DNA from: Methanoculleus sp. MH98A
GTDB taxonomy: Archaea > Halobacteriota > Methanomicrobia > Methanomicrobiales > Methanoculleaceae
Direction of reading: 5' to 3'
Length of the DNA: 64,000 bases
Assembly: GCF_000691865.1 (NCBI RefSeq)
Contig: NZ_JMIO01000006.1
Coordinates: 62,001 to 126,000, forward strand
Under the pieces are notes generated by a model, which saw only the letters and a list, made by a program, of their open reading frames with translations, ran no database searches and was not told the DNA's origin. The stretch's first letter is position 1, and each line of letters begins with the position of its first letter. The translations under genes were made by a program, and so were the position numbers. Shown here piece by piece: positions 1-8,413 of this stretch.

Positions 1-113
1 CGCACGGCCTGCGGGTCTGCAGGGACGGCCCCGTCTTCTCCGGCGACGTCCTGCTCGACAGCGAGTTCGGGCACTATGCGCGCGACGCAAGCGGGAGCAG
101 ACGCCACGTTTAG
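1..113 (+). CDS. pyrK: Dihydroorotate dehydrogenase electron-transfer subunit PyrK, C-terminal end (partial)
   Basis: Only the last 36 codons are in the window, read from base 3 to a TAG at 111-113. The peptide contains VCRDGPVF, which matches the end of PyrK, where the last cysteine of the [2Fe-2S] ligand set is followed by KDGPVF. PyrK passes electrons from dihydroorotate oxidation (pyrimidine synthesis) through FAD and the iron-sulfur cluster. The rest of the gene and any pyrD partner lie upstream, outside the window. The call rests on a short motif, so it is good but not certain. Confidence 0.7.
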   Translation, partial: HGLRVCRDGPVFSGDVLLDSEFGHYARDASGSRRHV

Positions 114-140
114 CGCCCTCTCTGGCTGAAATACAGAGGG

Positions 141-1361
141 TCAGGCCAGGAAGTCTTCCTGGGGTTCAAAGAGAAGGGAGAGGATGTTCTCCACCCACCC
201 GAACACCCTTGAGGTTATCGGGACTTCCCGGGCCCCGGCGCTTACTTCCGCCGCCGTATCCGTGCCGGTGTTCTCGGGGGCCGGAGGAACGGTCACGCCG
301 ACCGTCACGTTGTCCGACGGTTCGGTCTCGTTGATCGCTGTCTCCGGCTGATTCCAGGCCTCGATCAGGTCCGGATCGTTTGTGAAGAGACGGATTGACC
401 GATCGCCTTCGCCGCCCCCGACGACGAGGAACGAACCGTCGGGGGTCACCGCGACGGACTCCGCACGGCCCTTGAGGGCGATCTTCTGGACCTCGGCTCC
501 CGTGTAGTCGAGGACATGGATTGTCCTGCCGGCTGCAGCAAAAATCCTCCTTGCCTCGTTCGTCAGGGCCGTCGAGATGACGGCATCCCCCACGGGGTAT
601 TTCCAGAGGTGTTCCCCCTCCCCCGTGGAGAGGTAGAGGCACCGGTCGACCGACCCGGCCGTCACGAACCGTCCGTCGGGGGTGAGGTCAATCCCCCTCA
701 CCATTTTGCCGGTCCCGTAACTCCAGGACTCTCCCTCCCTGCTGTTGAGGAGGTAGACCCCCTGGTTATCGCAGCCGATAGCGATCCTGCGGCCGTTCTC
801 CGATATCGCGAGATCGTAGCTGTCGGTTCCCATGTCGTAGTCCCAGAGCTGTTTCTTGTTCCGGTCGAAGATGTAGACCGCACCGTTGTCGCATCCGGCG
901 GCAACGTACATGCCGTTCGACGAGAGATCCACACTCCGGTAGACGAACGTCGTCTTCTCGGTCCAGAGCAGGTCTCCGTCCCCGTCGTAGAGATAGAGCT
1001 TGTCTGCAGCAACCCCTATCCCCGACCCTTCGGGCGATATCCCGACGCTGTTCACCCTTCCGCCGACATTGGCCTTCCAGAGGACGTCTCCCTGCCGGTC
1101 GAGAACGTACACCGCGGAGCCTGCAGAGGCGACGATCGTGGAACCGTCGTGCGTGACCGCCACGGAACTAACAGGGCCGTTGGCCCCCTGTCCCCAGACG
1201 GGAACGTACTCCCCCTCGTCCGCGGAGGCAACCCCACACAGGGCAGCGGTAAGGCAGCATAACAGAAGGAGCACCCTCTTGATACGCCCGGAATCCACAA
1301 GCCCGGAACAAGCCCGGACCCTGACGGTAGAACTGGATGAAGTCACTTCCCCCGATGACAT
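141..1361 (-). CDS. Exported PQQ/WD40-like beta-propeller repeat protein
   Basis: The protein is built from repeated blades of the form 'VAVTxDGxxIVAAGxDxxVYLLDRxGxxLW' from about residue 55 to 340, typical of PQQ-like or WD40-like propellers. A hydrophobic segment (LLLLCCLTAALCGVASA) near residues 30-48 looks like a signal peptide, so the protein is probably outside the cell or membrane-tethered. The tail is Thr/Pro/Ala-rich and ends in a short amphipathic stretch. The frame opens at a GTG at 1376, but a strong TATA box at 1385-1392 would start transcription near 1362. I therefore choose the ATG at 1361 (406 residues), which would be leaderless. The function is unknown; propellers of this type often bind other surface proteins. 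Confidence 0.75.
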   Translation of the reverse strand: MSSGEVTSSSSTVRVRACSGLVDSGRIKRVLLLLCCLTAALCGVASADEGEYVPVWGQGANGPVSSVAVTHDGSTIVASAGSAVYVLDRQGDVLWKANVGGRVNSVGISPEGSGIGVAADKLYLYDGDGDLLWTEKTTFVYRSVDLSSNGMYVAAGCDNGAVYIFDRNKKQLWDYDMGTDSYDLAISENGRRIAIGCDNQGVYLLNSREGESWSYGTGKMVRGIDLTPDGRFVTAGSVDRCLYLSTGEGEHLWKYPVGDAVISTALTNEARRIFAAAGRTIHVLDYTGAEVQKIALKGRAESVAVTPDGSFLVVGGGEGDRSIRLFTNDPDLIEAWNQPETAINETEPSDNVTVGVTVPPAPENTGTDTAAEVSAGAREVPITSRVFGWVENILSLLFEPQEDFLA

Positions 1362-1384
1362 CAGGCCCTGATCCACGGAGATAA

Positions 1385-1392
1385 CATATATA
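1385..1392 (-). promoter_or_regulatory. TATA box with BRE for the beta-propeller gene
   Basis: On the minus strand the sequence reads CGAAAGG followed by TATATATG. This is a purine-rich BRE next to a near-perfect archaeal TATA box. The predicted transcription start, about 25 bases downstream, falls almost on the ATG at 1361. Confidence 0.6.
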
Positions 1393-1640
1393 CCTTTCGG
1401 GCAACGTTCCGCATCAGGGTTCCGGGACGGTTCTCCGGCTCCTGCCCGGCCTCAATCAGGGACGGCCGGAGGCCGCCGCGGTTTCGGGAATACCGGTAGA
1501 ACTTTTTGAGGATTCGAGAGGGGCGGCCTCGGGAACTCACCGGCCGGGTCGCGAGAAAAGGGCGGTTCACGACCGGAATGCTCGCAAGGACGGTGCGGAG
1601 GGCGGTCTCCCGCCCGCTTACGGGCCAGGGCTCCAAACGT

Positions 1641-2264
1641 TCAGCAGGGGTCACGCGGGTCGTCGGTATCGTGCCCTGCCACAGGATCGATCGACTCCAG
1701 GTCTTCGAGATTGTTGATATTCGTAAACGTCAACAGACCCGGATCGATCTCGCGAATCTTTTCTACAGGCACGTACCGGGTATTGAGACTCCAGATCATC
1801 GGCCGGAGCGAGAGCGACTCGTGCTTCTCCAGGTAGCCGAGCAGTGCGCTCCTCCGGTAGACCGCGTGGAGCGGTTCGAGCATATCGGCATTCCAGCAGG
1901 GAATAGCGGCATCGTAGCCGACGGCGGCATCAAAGAGCATTCTCACCACACCCGGGTGAATACAGGGCATGTCGCAGGCTGCAACGAAGACGTACTCACC
2001 GTGCACCGCGAATGTCCCCGCGTGCAGCCCGCCGATGGGGCCAAGACCTCTCCGGACGTCCGATATGCACCTGACATCCCCAATATGGCCGAACCGCTCG
2101 CACTGTTCGGGGTCACGCGCGACCACCACGATCTCGTCCGCCACCTCCTTCAGGGTGTCGATGAGACGGTCGATGAAGGTCTTGCCCCGGAACGTAAAGA
2201 AGTACTTCTCCCGCCCGCCGGCACGCCGTGCCGCCCCGCCAACGAGGACTATTGCAGATCGCAT
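1641..2264 (-). CDS. mobA: MobA-like nucleotidyltransferase (molybdenum cofactor guanylyltransferase family)
   Basis: A 207-residue protein with the N-terminal nucleotide-binding signature LVGGAARRAGGREKYFF, a variant of LxGGxSxRMGxxK. It also has the metal-binding aspartate motif AACDMPCI near residue 97 and GLGPIGGLHAG near residue 75. MobA proteins attach GMP to molybdopterin. Related enzymes transfer other nucleotides, so the substrate is inferred. The start at 2264 is preceded by GGGAGAAGAGC, a good ribosome-binding site, although the frame stays open upstream. It lies 17 bases after panE and is last in a probable helicase-ogt-panE-mobA run. Confidence 0.75.
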   Translation of the reverse strand: MRSAIVLVGGAARRAGGREKYFFTFRGKTFIDRLIDTLKEVADEIVVVARDPEQCERFGHIGDVRCISDVRRGLGPIGGLHAGTFAVHGEYVFVAACDMPCIHPGVVRMLFDAAVGYDAAIPCWNADMLEPLHAVYRRSALLGYLEKHESLSLRPMIWSLNTRYVPVEKIREIDPGLLTFTNINNLEDLESIDPVAGHDTDDPRDPC

Positions 2265-2281
2265 GCTCTTCTCTCCCGGCG

Positions 2282-3193
2282 TCAGATCCGCTCCCGGAAG
2301 CGGATCAGTTCGGCGATACAGGTGTTGTAAGCCGCATCGATGCCGTGCTGTTCGGCGAGTGCCGCCACCGCACCGTTCATGAAGTCGATCTCGGTCTTCC
2401 TCCCGCCGGCGATATCCTGGAGCATCGACGAGTGGTGGGCGGCCGTCGCGGGGAGCTGGGTCGCCCGGAGATACTCCAGGTACGCCTCCGCCGTCTCCCA
2501 GGGGAGGGGGACGGCCTCGGCCTCCGCCACCCGGTAAGCCTCCTCTACGATTGCGGCGACGACCCCCCATGCGTGCGGATCGGTGAGCGCGCCGTAAGGA
2601 ACGTTCATGAGGGCGCCGAGCGGGTTTAATGCGCAGTTGTAGAGGGTCTTGCCCCAGATGTCCGTCCTGATGCCAGCGGTCGCCTCCGCCCGGATACCAG
2701 CCTCCCGGATGAGGGCGGCGAGACGCTCGACCGCGTCGTCCGTACCGGACGGGAACCGCCCGAGTTTCATGGGCGCCGCCTCCACGGAGACGTGGACCGA
2801 CGCATCGCCCCGCCACTCGAACCCGGTGATGATCATGGCGCCGATGACCCGATCGGTGAACCGCGTGATGATCTCCTCGTTTCCGATACCGTTCTGGAGA
2901 CTCACCACCTCGCGCCCCCTGATGGCGTCGGCGAACTGGCGGCAGATCGCCTCCGTGCCGGTGGACTTTGCGGCGACGATGTAGTAGTCGGCATCCCGCC
3001 ACGCGCCGGGGAGATCCTCGGAGCAGCTGAACCGGTATGCGCCCTCTCCCCATATGCCGGTCATCAGAAAACCCTGTTTCCGTACCGCATCCGCGTGCCG
3101 CGTCCTCGCTACGGCGTGAACGTCCGCAACGCGGGACAATTTTGCGGCAACGGTCAGCCCGACCGCCCCGGCGCCCAGGACCACGATCTTCAT
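2282..3193 (-). CDS. panE: 2-dehydropantoate 2-reductase (ketopantoate reductase)
   Basis: A 303-residue protein starting with the Rossmann motif VVLGAGAVGLTVAAKL. It also has SLQNGIGNEE and WGKTLYNCALNPL, which are hallmarks of the PanE/ApbA family; the lysine in the second motif matches the catalytic Lys region. It reduces ketopantoate to pantoate with NAD(P)H in coenzyme A synthesis. Length is normal for the family. It sits 21 bases after ogt and 17 bases before mobA on the same strand, which suggests cotranscription but not a shared pathway. Confidence 0.88.
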   Translation of the reverse strand: MKIVVLGAGAVGLTVAAKLSRVADVHAVARTRHADAVRKQGFLMTGIWGEGAYRFSCSEDLPGAWRDADYYIVAAKSTGTEAICRQFADAIRGREVVSLQNGIGNEEIITRFTDRVIGAMIITGFEWRGDASVHVSVEAAPMKLGRFPSGTDDAVERLAALIREAGIRAEATAGIRTDIWGKTLYNCALNPLGALMNVPYGALTDPHAWGVVAAIVEEAYRVAEAEAVPLPWETAEAYLEYLRATQLPATAAHHSSMLQDIAGGRKTEIDFMNGAVAALAEQHGIDAAYNTCIAELIRFRERI

Positions 3194-3214
3194 TTCGATA
3201 TAACTATGGCGAAG

Positions 3215-3682
3215 TTACCTGTTAACTTCTCGCTTTTTCGGCGTGCAGACATCTCCCCGGCGCTCCATACCAAGCAGGATCTCTTTGATCGCGAGATCAG
3301 GGGAGAACCCGCCCATGCCGGTCTTCGCGACGACCCGGTGGCAGGGTACCACGATCGGGGTCGGGTTCCGGGCCATCGCCGCCCCGACCGCCCGGGGCGC
3401 GGTTCCGACCATCCGGGCAACCTCGCCGTAGGTGACGGTCTCCCCGCAGGGGATTGCCCGGACAGCACGGTAGATCTTCGCAAAGGTCGTATCGCCCTCG
3501 GTCGCGACGCTCCGGAGGGAGGTGAGGTCCGCCGGCCGCCCGGCACAATAGCGCAGGATCTCTTCCGGGACCCGGCCGGGGATGCCGTCACGAGCGAACC
3601 GCACCCGGTAGACGAGGTCGTCCTGCCACGCGACGTGGACGTGCCAGAGGCCGAACCGGCACGAACCGGTCAGGATCGCCAT
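3215..3682 (-). CDS. ogt: Methylated-DNA--protein-cysteine methyltransferase
   Basis: A 155-residue suicide repair protein that takes alkyl groups from O6-alkylguanine. The active-site motif VVPCHRVV is intact, with the acceptor cysteine at about residue 114. The helix-turn-helix part (TYGEVARMVGTAPRAVG) and the asparagine hinge (ARNPTPI) precede it. The frame is open from 3742, but ATG at 3682 follows GGAGG with good spacing, so I use that start; it then overlaps the end of the helicase gene by 13 bases. The overlap suggests translational coupling with the helicase, both being DNA-repair type proteins. Confidence 0.9.
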   Translation of the reverse strand: MAILTGSCRFGLWHVHVAWQDDLVYRVRFARDGIPGRVPEEILRYCAGRPADLTSLRSVATEGDTTFAKIYRAVRAIPCGETVTYGEVARMVGTAPRAVGAAMARNPTPIVVPCHRVVAKTGMGGFSPDLAIKEILLGMERRGDVCTPKKREVNR

Positions 3683-5703
3683 CTCTCGGCCTCCTTTTTG
3701 AAAGCATCTACGGTGCATGCCGTCATCTCCTCCTGCATCCACGGCGGCAGCCCCGCGTGAACCCGGCGCTCCAGGAACCTCTTCTCCCCGAGGATGAGCA
3801 TACCCCGATCATCGGGCGTACGGAGCACCCGGCCGAGCGCCTGCAGAGCGCGGTTGACCGCCGGGAGGGTGTAACTGATGAACTCCCCCTCCTCGCCGAA
3901 CTTCATCCGGAAGTAGTCGATCACCATCTTGCGGACGCGGTTGAACGGCGCGAGCGGGAGACCGATGACGAGCGCTCCTGCAAGCATCTCGCCGCGGTAG
4001 TCCAGGCCCTCGCTCCACTTGCCGCCGCAGACCGCAAAGAGGATGCCCGAGCGGCCGGTTCCCGGGAGGGCCATGAACTCCCGGAGCATCGTGGCCGAGG
4101 CCGCGGTATCCTTGGACTCGATGTAGATCTGCTTCTTTCTGATGCGGGGTGCGCAACGCTCCGCGAAGGTGTTCAGGAGGTCGTAGGAGGGAAAATAGAC
4201 CGCAAGGTTCCCGGGGAGGCGGGCAAACGTGGTGATGTAGTCCTCGGTCCGTGCGAGGTTCTCTCTGTCCCGGCGCATCGAGTAGGCGGTGGTGATGTCG
4301 TTTGCGCAGAAGATGCGGCGGTTCTCCGGGGGGAAGGAGTTCGGGAGCGACATCGCCGTGACGGGAAGGTCGCCGAAGTAGTAGCGCCGGTAACTCTCGA
4401 TGGGGGAGAGCGTCCCCGAGATCAAAACGCAGCAGGCGTGCGCCCGGGCGATGTCCTGGAGTTTGGTGCTCGGGTCGATGTTTCGGACCTCGAGCGCCAC
4501 CGCCCCGTCGTCCTCTTTGCGGTAGACCGTGAGGTATGCCGGGTCGGCGGCGGAGCGGAAGATCCGGTAGAAGAACTCGGTCAGCCGCTCGATTGCGCTC
4601 TCCCGGAACTCGCCCGCCTGCATGTTCTTCTCGCGAATCCCCTCGCTGATCTTGAGGAGGTCGTCCACGATCTCCTCCACGCTCCGGTAGAGCGTGCCGG
4701 AGAGGATCATCCGCTGGAAGATGGCGGGGTCGAACCAGTCCTCGGCCTCGTGCGAACCCTTGAGCGCCTCCATGAACCGGTTGATCTGCGGCAGGATCTG
4801 GACGATGGCGTCCGCCTGCGGCGATCGCCGCCGTCCGGAGAGTTCGTGACCGGCCTGCACGATATCCCGCTCCTCGATCGTCACGCTCTCGATGCTCTGG
4901 ACGACGTCCCCGCAGTTATGAGCCTCGTCGATGAGCAGCATGGCGTCGTGCCCCTCGATCCCGAGCGACTGGTAGAGCTGTTCCCGGATGGCGTCGTCGA
5001 AGAGGTGGTAGAAGTTCACGAGCACAACGTCGGCGTCCCGGGCGGCATGCATCATCGTGTCGTAGGGGCAGATGTCGCCGCAGAACCCGGCGAGCTGGTC
5101 AGGCCAGATCAGCTCGGTGCTCACCCGCTCGGCCCGGACACGCAGGGCCGCCGACGGGATCATCTTCAATCCCCCATCCTCGGGCTCCACGAACGATTTA
5201 CCGTGGATGAAGTAGGGGCAGATGAGCGGGTGCTCCGGGTCCATCTTGCGGATCTGCTGCTTGATCTGCCGGTCGTTCGCCGGGACGAGCGAGCCCTTCT
5301 GCGCCCGCTCCCGCATCAGCGCCGTCGAGAAAGACTTGACGCCCTCGCACCGCCGGTAGATATCGCCCTCGCCGCCGAGCGGGCACATGCTGGACTTGCC
5401 GATGAGGTAGGCGAACTTGAGGTTGCCGCGCTTCTTCCGGATGAGCTCGAGCTCGCGCATGAACGTGGCGAGCTGGCTGATGGTCCGGACGGCGACGAGC
5501 ACTTTCCGGCCCCGGCTCTCCGCGAGGAGCGCGGAGACCACGCTCGACTTGCCGCTCCCGGTCGGCGCATCGATCATGGCGATGCCGCCGTCGCGTGCGA
5601 TGGAAGCGGCCGCTTCAAGCATCTCCCGCTGATGGGGCCGGTACTCCCGGTACGGGAACCAGTCGTCGAGGCTATCCATTGCATACAGTTCGACGGCTGA
5701 CAT
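3670..5703 (-). CDS. XPD/Rad3-type ATP-dependent DNA helicase with Fe-S cluster
   Basis: A superfamily 2 helicase of 677 residues. The Walker A motif DAPTGSGKSS lies near residues 45-54, the DEAH box LLIDEAHNCGD in the middle, and motif VI QALGRVLRT near the end. Four cysteines between Walker A and the DEAH box (in SSMCPLGG, YRRCEGV, LICPYF and GDICPYD) match the [4Fe-4S] ligands of XPD and DinG relatives. Such enzymes unwind DNA 5' to 3' in nucleotide excision repair or related processes. The frame runs upstream to 5934, but homology-like sequence begins at the ATG at 5703; ATG 5679 is an alternative. It heads the run leading into ogt. Confidence 0.85.
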   Translation of the reverse strand: MSAVELYAMDSLDDWFPYREYRPHQREMLEAAASIARDGGIAMIDAPTGSGKSSVVSALLAESRGRKVLVAVRTISQLATFMRELELIRKKRGNLKFAYLIGKSSMCPLGGEGDIYRRCEGVKSFSTALMRERAQKGSLVPANDRQIKQQIRKMDPEHPLICPYFIHGKSFVEPEDGGLKMIPSAALRVRAERVSTELIWPDQLAGFCGDICPYDTMMHAARDADVVLVNFYHLFDDAIREQLYQSLGIEGHDAMLLIDEAHNCGDVVQSIESVTIEERDIVQAGHELSGRRRSPQADAIVQILPQINRFMEALKGSHEAEDWFDPAIFQRMILSGTLYRSVEEIVDDLLKISEGIREKNMQAGEFRESAIERLTEFFYRIFRSAADPAYLTVYRKEDDGAVALEVRNIDPSTKLQDIARAHACCVLISGTLSPIESYRRYYFGDLPVTAMSLPNSFPPENRRIFCANDITTAYSMRRDRENLARTEDYITTFARLPGNLAVYFPSYDLLNTFAERCAPRIRKKQIYIESKDTAASATMLREFMALPGTGRSGILFAVCGGKWSEGLDYRGEMLAGALVIGLPLAPFNRVRKMVIDYFRMKFGEEGEFISYTLPAVNRALQALGRVLRTPDDRGMLILGEKRFLERRVHAGLPPWMQEEMTACTVDAFKKEAERWRS

Positions 5704-5802
5704 CAATGTAGTTTGGGTGCCCGGGGCGAAAGTGAACGGTGGCGGTACTGCCCGAACGGCGGAAGGGAGGGAGGGCGCAGACCGGGACGCCCTTGCGGAA
5801 GT

Positions 5803-5812
5803 ATTATATATT
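5803..5812. promoter_or_regulatory. AT-rich TATA element between divergent genes
   Basis: ATTATATATT stands out in a GC-rich divergent intergenic region. It is correctly placed for a start near 5835 on the plus strand, just ahead of the DUF5654 gene at 5843. Being near-symmetric, it could also drive the helicase operon on the minus strand. Confidence 0.5.
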
Positions 5813-5842
5813 AGCCCGCTTACCGCTCGCCGGTGAGACTGT

Positions 5843-6097
5843 ATGTCACTCAAGGCTGAGGTCATTGAAAAGGTATCGGCTCTTCTCGCGGCTGCATTCG
5901 GCCTGATCGCCGCTCTCGCATGGAACGGAGCCATTCAGGAGCTTTTCGCGGAGATTTTTGGAGATCAGAGCTCGCTTGTCGCCATGTTCGTGTATGCCAT
6001 CGTCGTGACGATCATCGCGGTGATCGCGGTCATCCTGATCGGCCGCGCTGCAGCGAAGGCGAAGAGAGAGGATGAGATAGCGGCAACAAGAAGGTGA
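5843..6097 (+). CDS. Small membrane protein, DUF5654-like
   Basis: An 84-residue protein with two membrane segments. One is at about residues 12-35 (ALLAAAFGLIAALAWNGAI) and one at about 45-68 (MFVYAIVVTIIAVIAVILIG), with a charged C-terminal tail. This layout (short N-terminal amphipathic helix, then AFGLIAALAWNxAIQxLF) matches archaeal DUF5654 proteins, whose function is unknown. It is followed by two CorA-type genes and an MscS channel on the same strand, so a role in membrane ion or osmotic physiology is conceivable but unproven. Confidence 0.7.
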   Translation: MSLKAEVIEKVSALLAAAFGLIAALAWNGAIQELFAEIFGDQSSLVAMFVYAIVVTIIAVIAVILIGRAAAKAKREDEIAATRR

Positions 6098-6151
6098 AGC
6101 CCAAAAATCCCTTCATTTTCGATAAACCCACCTGAACCACCCGGATATCCT

Positions 6152-7174
6152 ATGAGCCTGCACGACGACCGGGTGACGGGTGGAGCGGCCCCCCGCTCAC
6201 GACCGGTCACCGTCACGGTCATCGATTACGATGAGTCCCGCCTCGGCGAGCGAACGTATACGCTGCCAGAGCTCCGGCTCCCGGCTCGCCGTCCGGCGGT
6301 CATCTGGATCGACGTCGACGGCGTCCACGATACCGGGGTGATCCAGGCGGTCGGGGATGCCGTCGGGATTCACCCCCTGACCCTGGAGGACATCGCGAAC
6401 ACCCGCCAGCGGCCGAAGATCGAGGATTACGGCGATTACCTCTACGTTGCAGTCCGGATGCTCGCTCCCGGAGACGGCGAGTTCCACAGCGAGCAGGTCA
6501 GCCTGGTGCTCGGGAGAGGTTACGTCGTATCCTTCCAGGAACACCCGGGCGACGTCTTCGAGCGCATCCGGGAGCGGCTGCGTGCAGGAGCCGGGCGGCT
6601 CCGAAGCGAGGGGGCCGATTACCTCTTCTATGCCCTGCTCGACGCGATTGTCGACGGCTACTTCTCTGTGATCGAGGTCTTCGGGGAGCGTATCGAGGTG
6701 GTCGAGGAGGAGGTGGTGGCAGACCCCGACCGGGAGACCCTGCAGGCGATCTACGCCTTAAAACGGTCCCTTGTTGCCCTCCGGCGGTCGGTCTGGCCGC
6801 TCCGCGACGTGGTGGCGGAACTCGAACGGGGCGAGTCGCCCCTTATCCAGGAACCGACGCTCGTCTACCTCCGGGATGTCTACGACCACACCATAGAGGT
6901 CGCCGAGACCGTGGAGACCTACCGGGATACAATGTCCGGAACCCTCGACGTCTACCTCTCGAGCCAGAGCAGCAAGATGAACGAGATCATGAAGGTCCTC
7001 ACCGTCATCGCCACCATCTTCATCCCGCTCACCTTCATCGCCGGGGTCTACGGCATGAACTTCGCCTACATGCCGGAGATCAGCCATCCCTGGGGATACC
7101 CGGCGGCCCTCGCCTCGATGACGGTCGTCGCGGCCGCGATGCTCCTCTACTTCAGGAAGAAAGGCTGGATCTGA
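6152..7174 (+). CDS. corA: CorA-family magnesium/cobalt transporter (copy 1)
   Basis: A 340-residue protein with a large acidic cytoplasmic N-terminal domain, a long helical region (about 150-270), and two C-terminal membrane helices. The signature YGMN is at residues 300-303, directly after the first membrane helix, and the C-terminus is positively charged (RKKGW). CorA forms pentameric channels for Mg2+ and sometimes Co2+ or Ni2+. A second paralogue lies 1.2 kb downstream, on the other side of an MscS gene. Methanogens need much Co and Ni, so the metal carried by each copy is open. Confidence 0.9.
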   Translation: MSLHDDRVTGGAAPRSRPVTVTVIDYDESRLGERTYTLPELRLPARRPAVIWIDVDGVHDTGVIQAVGDAVGIHPLTLEDIANTRQRPKIEDYGDYLYVAVRMLAPGDGEFHSEQVSLVLGRGYVVSFQEHPGDVFERIRERLRAGAGRLRSEGADYLFYALLDAIVDGYFSVIEVFGERIEVVEEEVVADPDRETLQAIYALKRSLVALRRSVWPLRDVVAELERGESPLIQEPTLVYLRDVYDHTIEVAETVETYRDTMSGTLDVYLSSQSSKMNEIMKVLTVIATIFIPLTFIAGVYGMNFAYMPEISHPWGYPAALASMTVVAAAMLLYFRKKGWI

Positions 7175-7212
7175 ACCGCGGCCGCCACCCCTTCCCGCCC
7201 GTAACCAGGATA

Positions 7213-7220
7213 TCATTATA
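7213..7220 (+). promoter_or_regulatory. TATA-like box upstream of mscS
   Basis: ATTATATC lies about 60 bases before the mscS ATG, inside the small inverted repeat GGATAT-CATT-ATATCC (7207-7222). It could be the mscS promoter, and the symmetry could also mark a regulator site. Confidence 0.35.
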
Positions 7221-7276
7221 TCCCGCAACGTCAAAACCCGCGCCATCTTGCTGCGAGGAGAAGCAGGGCGAGGAGT

Positions 7277-8260
7277 ATGCAGGCGGACCGACGGCAACCG
7301 GAGAGGCAGGAAGAGAGACGGGCGACGCTGAGAACCGTCGCCGTCATCGTGATCTCCGGCACCGCCACGGCCCTGTTCCTGCTTGCAGCACTCCTCTACC
7401 CGGACATCTTCCTCGAACGCGTCTTCTACACGTCCCTCACGATCAGCCTCGTCTACTTCTTCTTCCTCGTCGTCGAGTCGCTCACCCTCCGGCGCATCAA
7501 GGACGAGCGGGAGCGCTACTCGTTTCGGAGAACGGTGTCCATCTTAAAGTTCGTCGTCGTCGCCGTCATCCTCCTCCGGGTCTGGATCGACACCAACTAC
7601 ATCTTCGTCGCCTACGGGATCATCGGTGCCGGGATCGCCGTCGCGCTCCAGGATCTCTTCAAGAACTTCGTCGGCGGGATCCTGATCATCGTCTCGCGCA
7701 CCTACCAGATCGGCGACCGTATCGAGATCAGCGAGACGATGGGCGACGTGATCGATATCGGGATCCTCGCGACGAAGATCCTGGAGATCCACGCCCGCGA
7801 CGTGAAGGGGGATCAGGCAACGGGCAGGATCGCCGTCGTCCCGAACGGTGCCGTCCTGTCATCAAGGGTCTTCAACTACACGATGGATCACACCTTCGTC
7901 TGGGACGAGATCTCCATCCCCATCACCTACGGGTCGGACTGGCGGCGGGCGGTCTCCCTCTTTCTCGATATCGTTCGCCGGGAGACAGCGGCGACGTCCG
8001 GACGGGCCGAGCAGGAGATCGAGAGGATCGGCATGCGTTACTACCTGCCGAGGAGAGAGGTGGAGCCGTCCGTCTACCTGACCCTCACCGACAACTGGAT
8101 CGACTTTTCTATCCGGTACGTGACCGATGTCCGGAGGAAGCGGGCCACGAAAGACGACCTCTCCCGCAAACTCCTCGAGGCGGTCGAAGCGGCCGACGAT
8201 ATCACCATCGCGACCGAGAACATCATCGTCTACGACGGCGGGCCGGTCGAGGAGGCATAA
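7277..8260 (+). CDS. mscS: Small-conductance mechanosensitive channel (MscS family)
   Basis: A 327-residue protein with three membrane segments (about residues 20-38, 50-68 and 78-100). The pore-lining helix and start of the beta domain follow: GAGIAVALQDLFKNFVGG, then TYQIGDRIEI. It opens under membrane tension and releases solutes during osmotic downshock. The start ATG follows a GAGGAG ribosome-binding site. Its place between two corA genes suggests an envelope ion-homeostasis block. Confidence 0.9.
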   Translation: MQADRRQPERQEERRATLRTVAVIVISGTATALFLLAALLYPDIFLERVFYTSLTISLVYFFFLVVESLTLRRIKDERERYSFRRTVSILKFVVVAVILLRVWIDTNYIFVAYGIIGAGIAVALQDLFKNFVGGILIIVSRTYQIGDRIEISETMGDVIDIGILATKILEIHARDVKGDQATGRIAVVPNGAVLSSRVFNYTMDHTFVWDEISIPITYGSDWRRAVSLFLDIVRRETAATSGRAEQEIERIGMRYYLPRREVEPSVYLTLTDNWIDFSIRYVTDVRRKRATKDDLSRKLLEAVEAADDITIATENIIVYDGGPVEEA

Positions 8261-8413
8261 TCGACCCGACAGTGATGTTTTATACCATGGGATGGATGCC
8301 CCCTCCCGGGGATGGTATCCGTGGCCCCTGCCGGGCGGCTCGCCGGGTGATTTGCCGGGACCGGCAAGGCGTATCCGCCTCTCCCCCGGGGAGCAGGGAG
8401 TCGGGAGGTGGTG

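Noticed and set aside
3757-5700. A 647-codon plus-strand frame opposite the helicase
   Set aside because: Shadow of the XPD-like gene, which has all helicase motifs.
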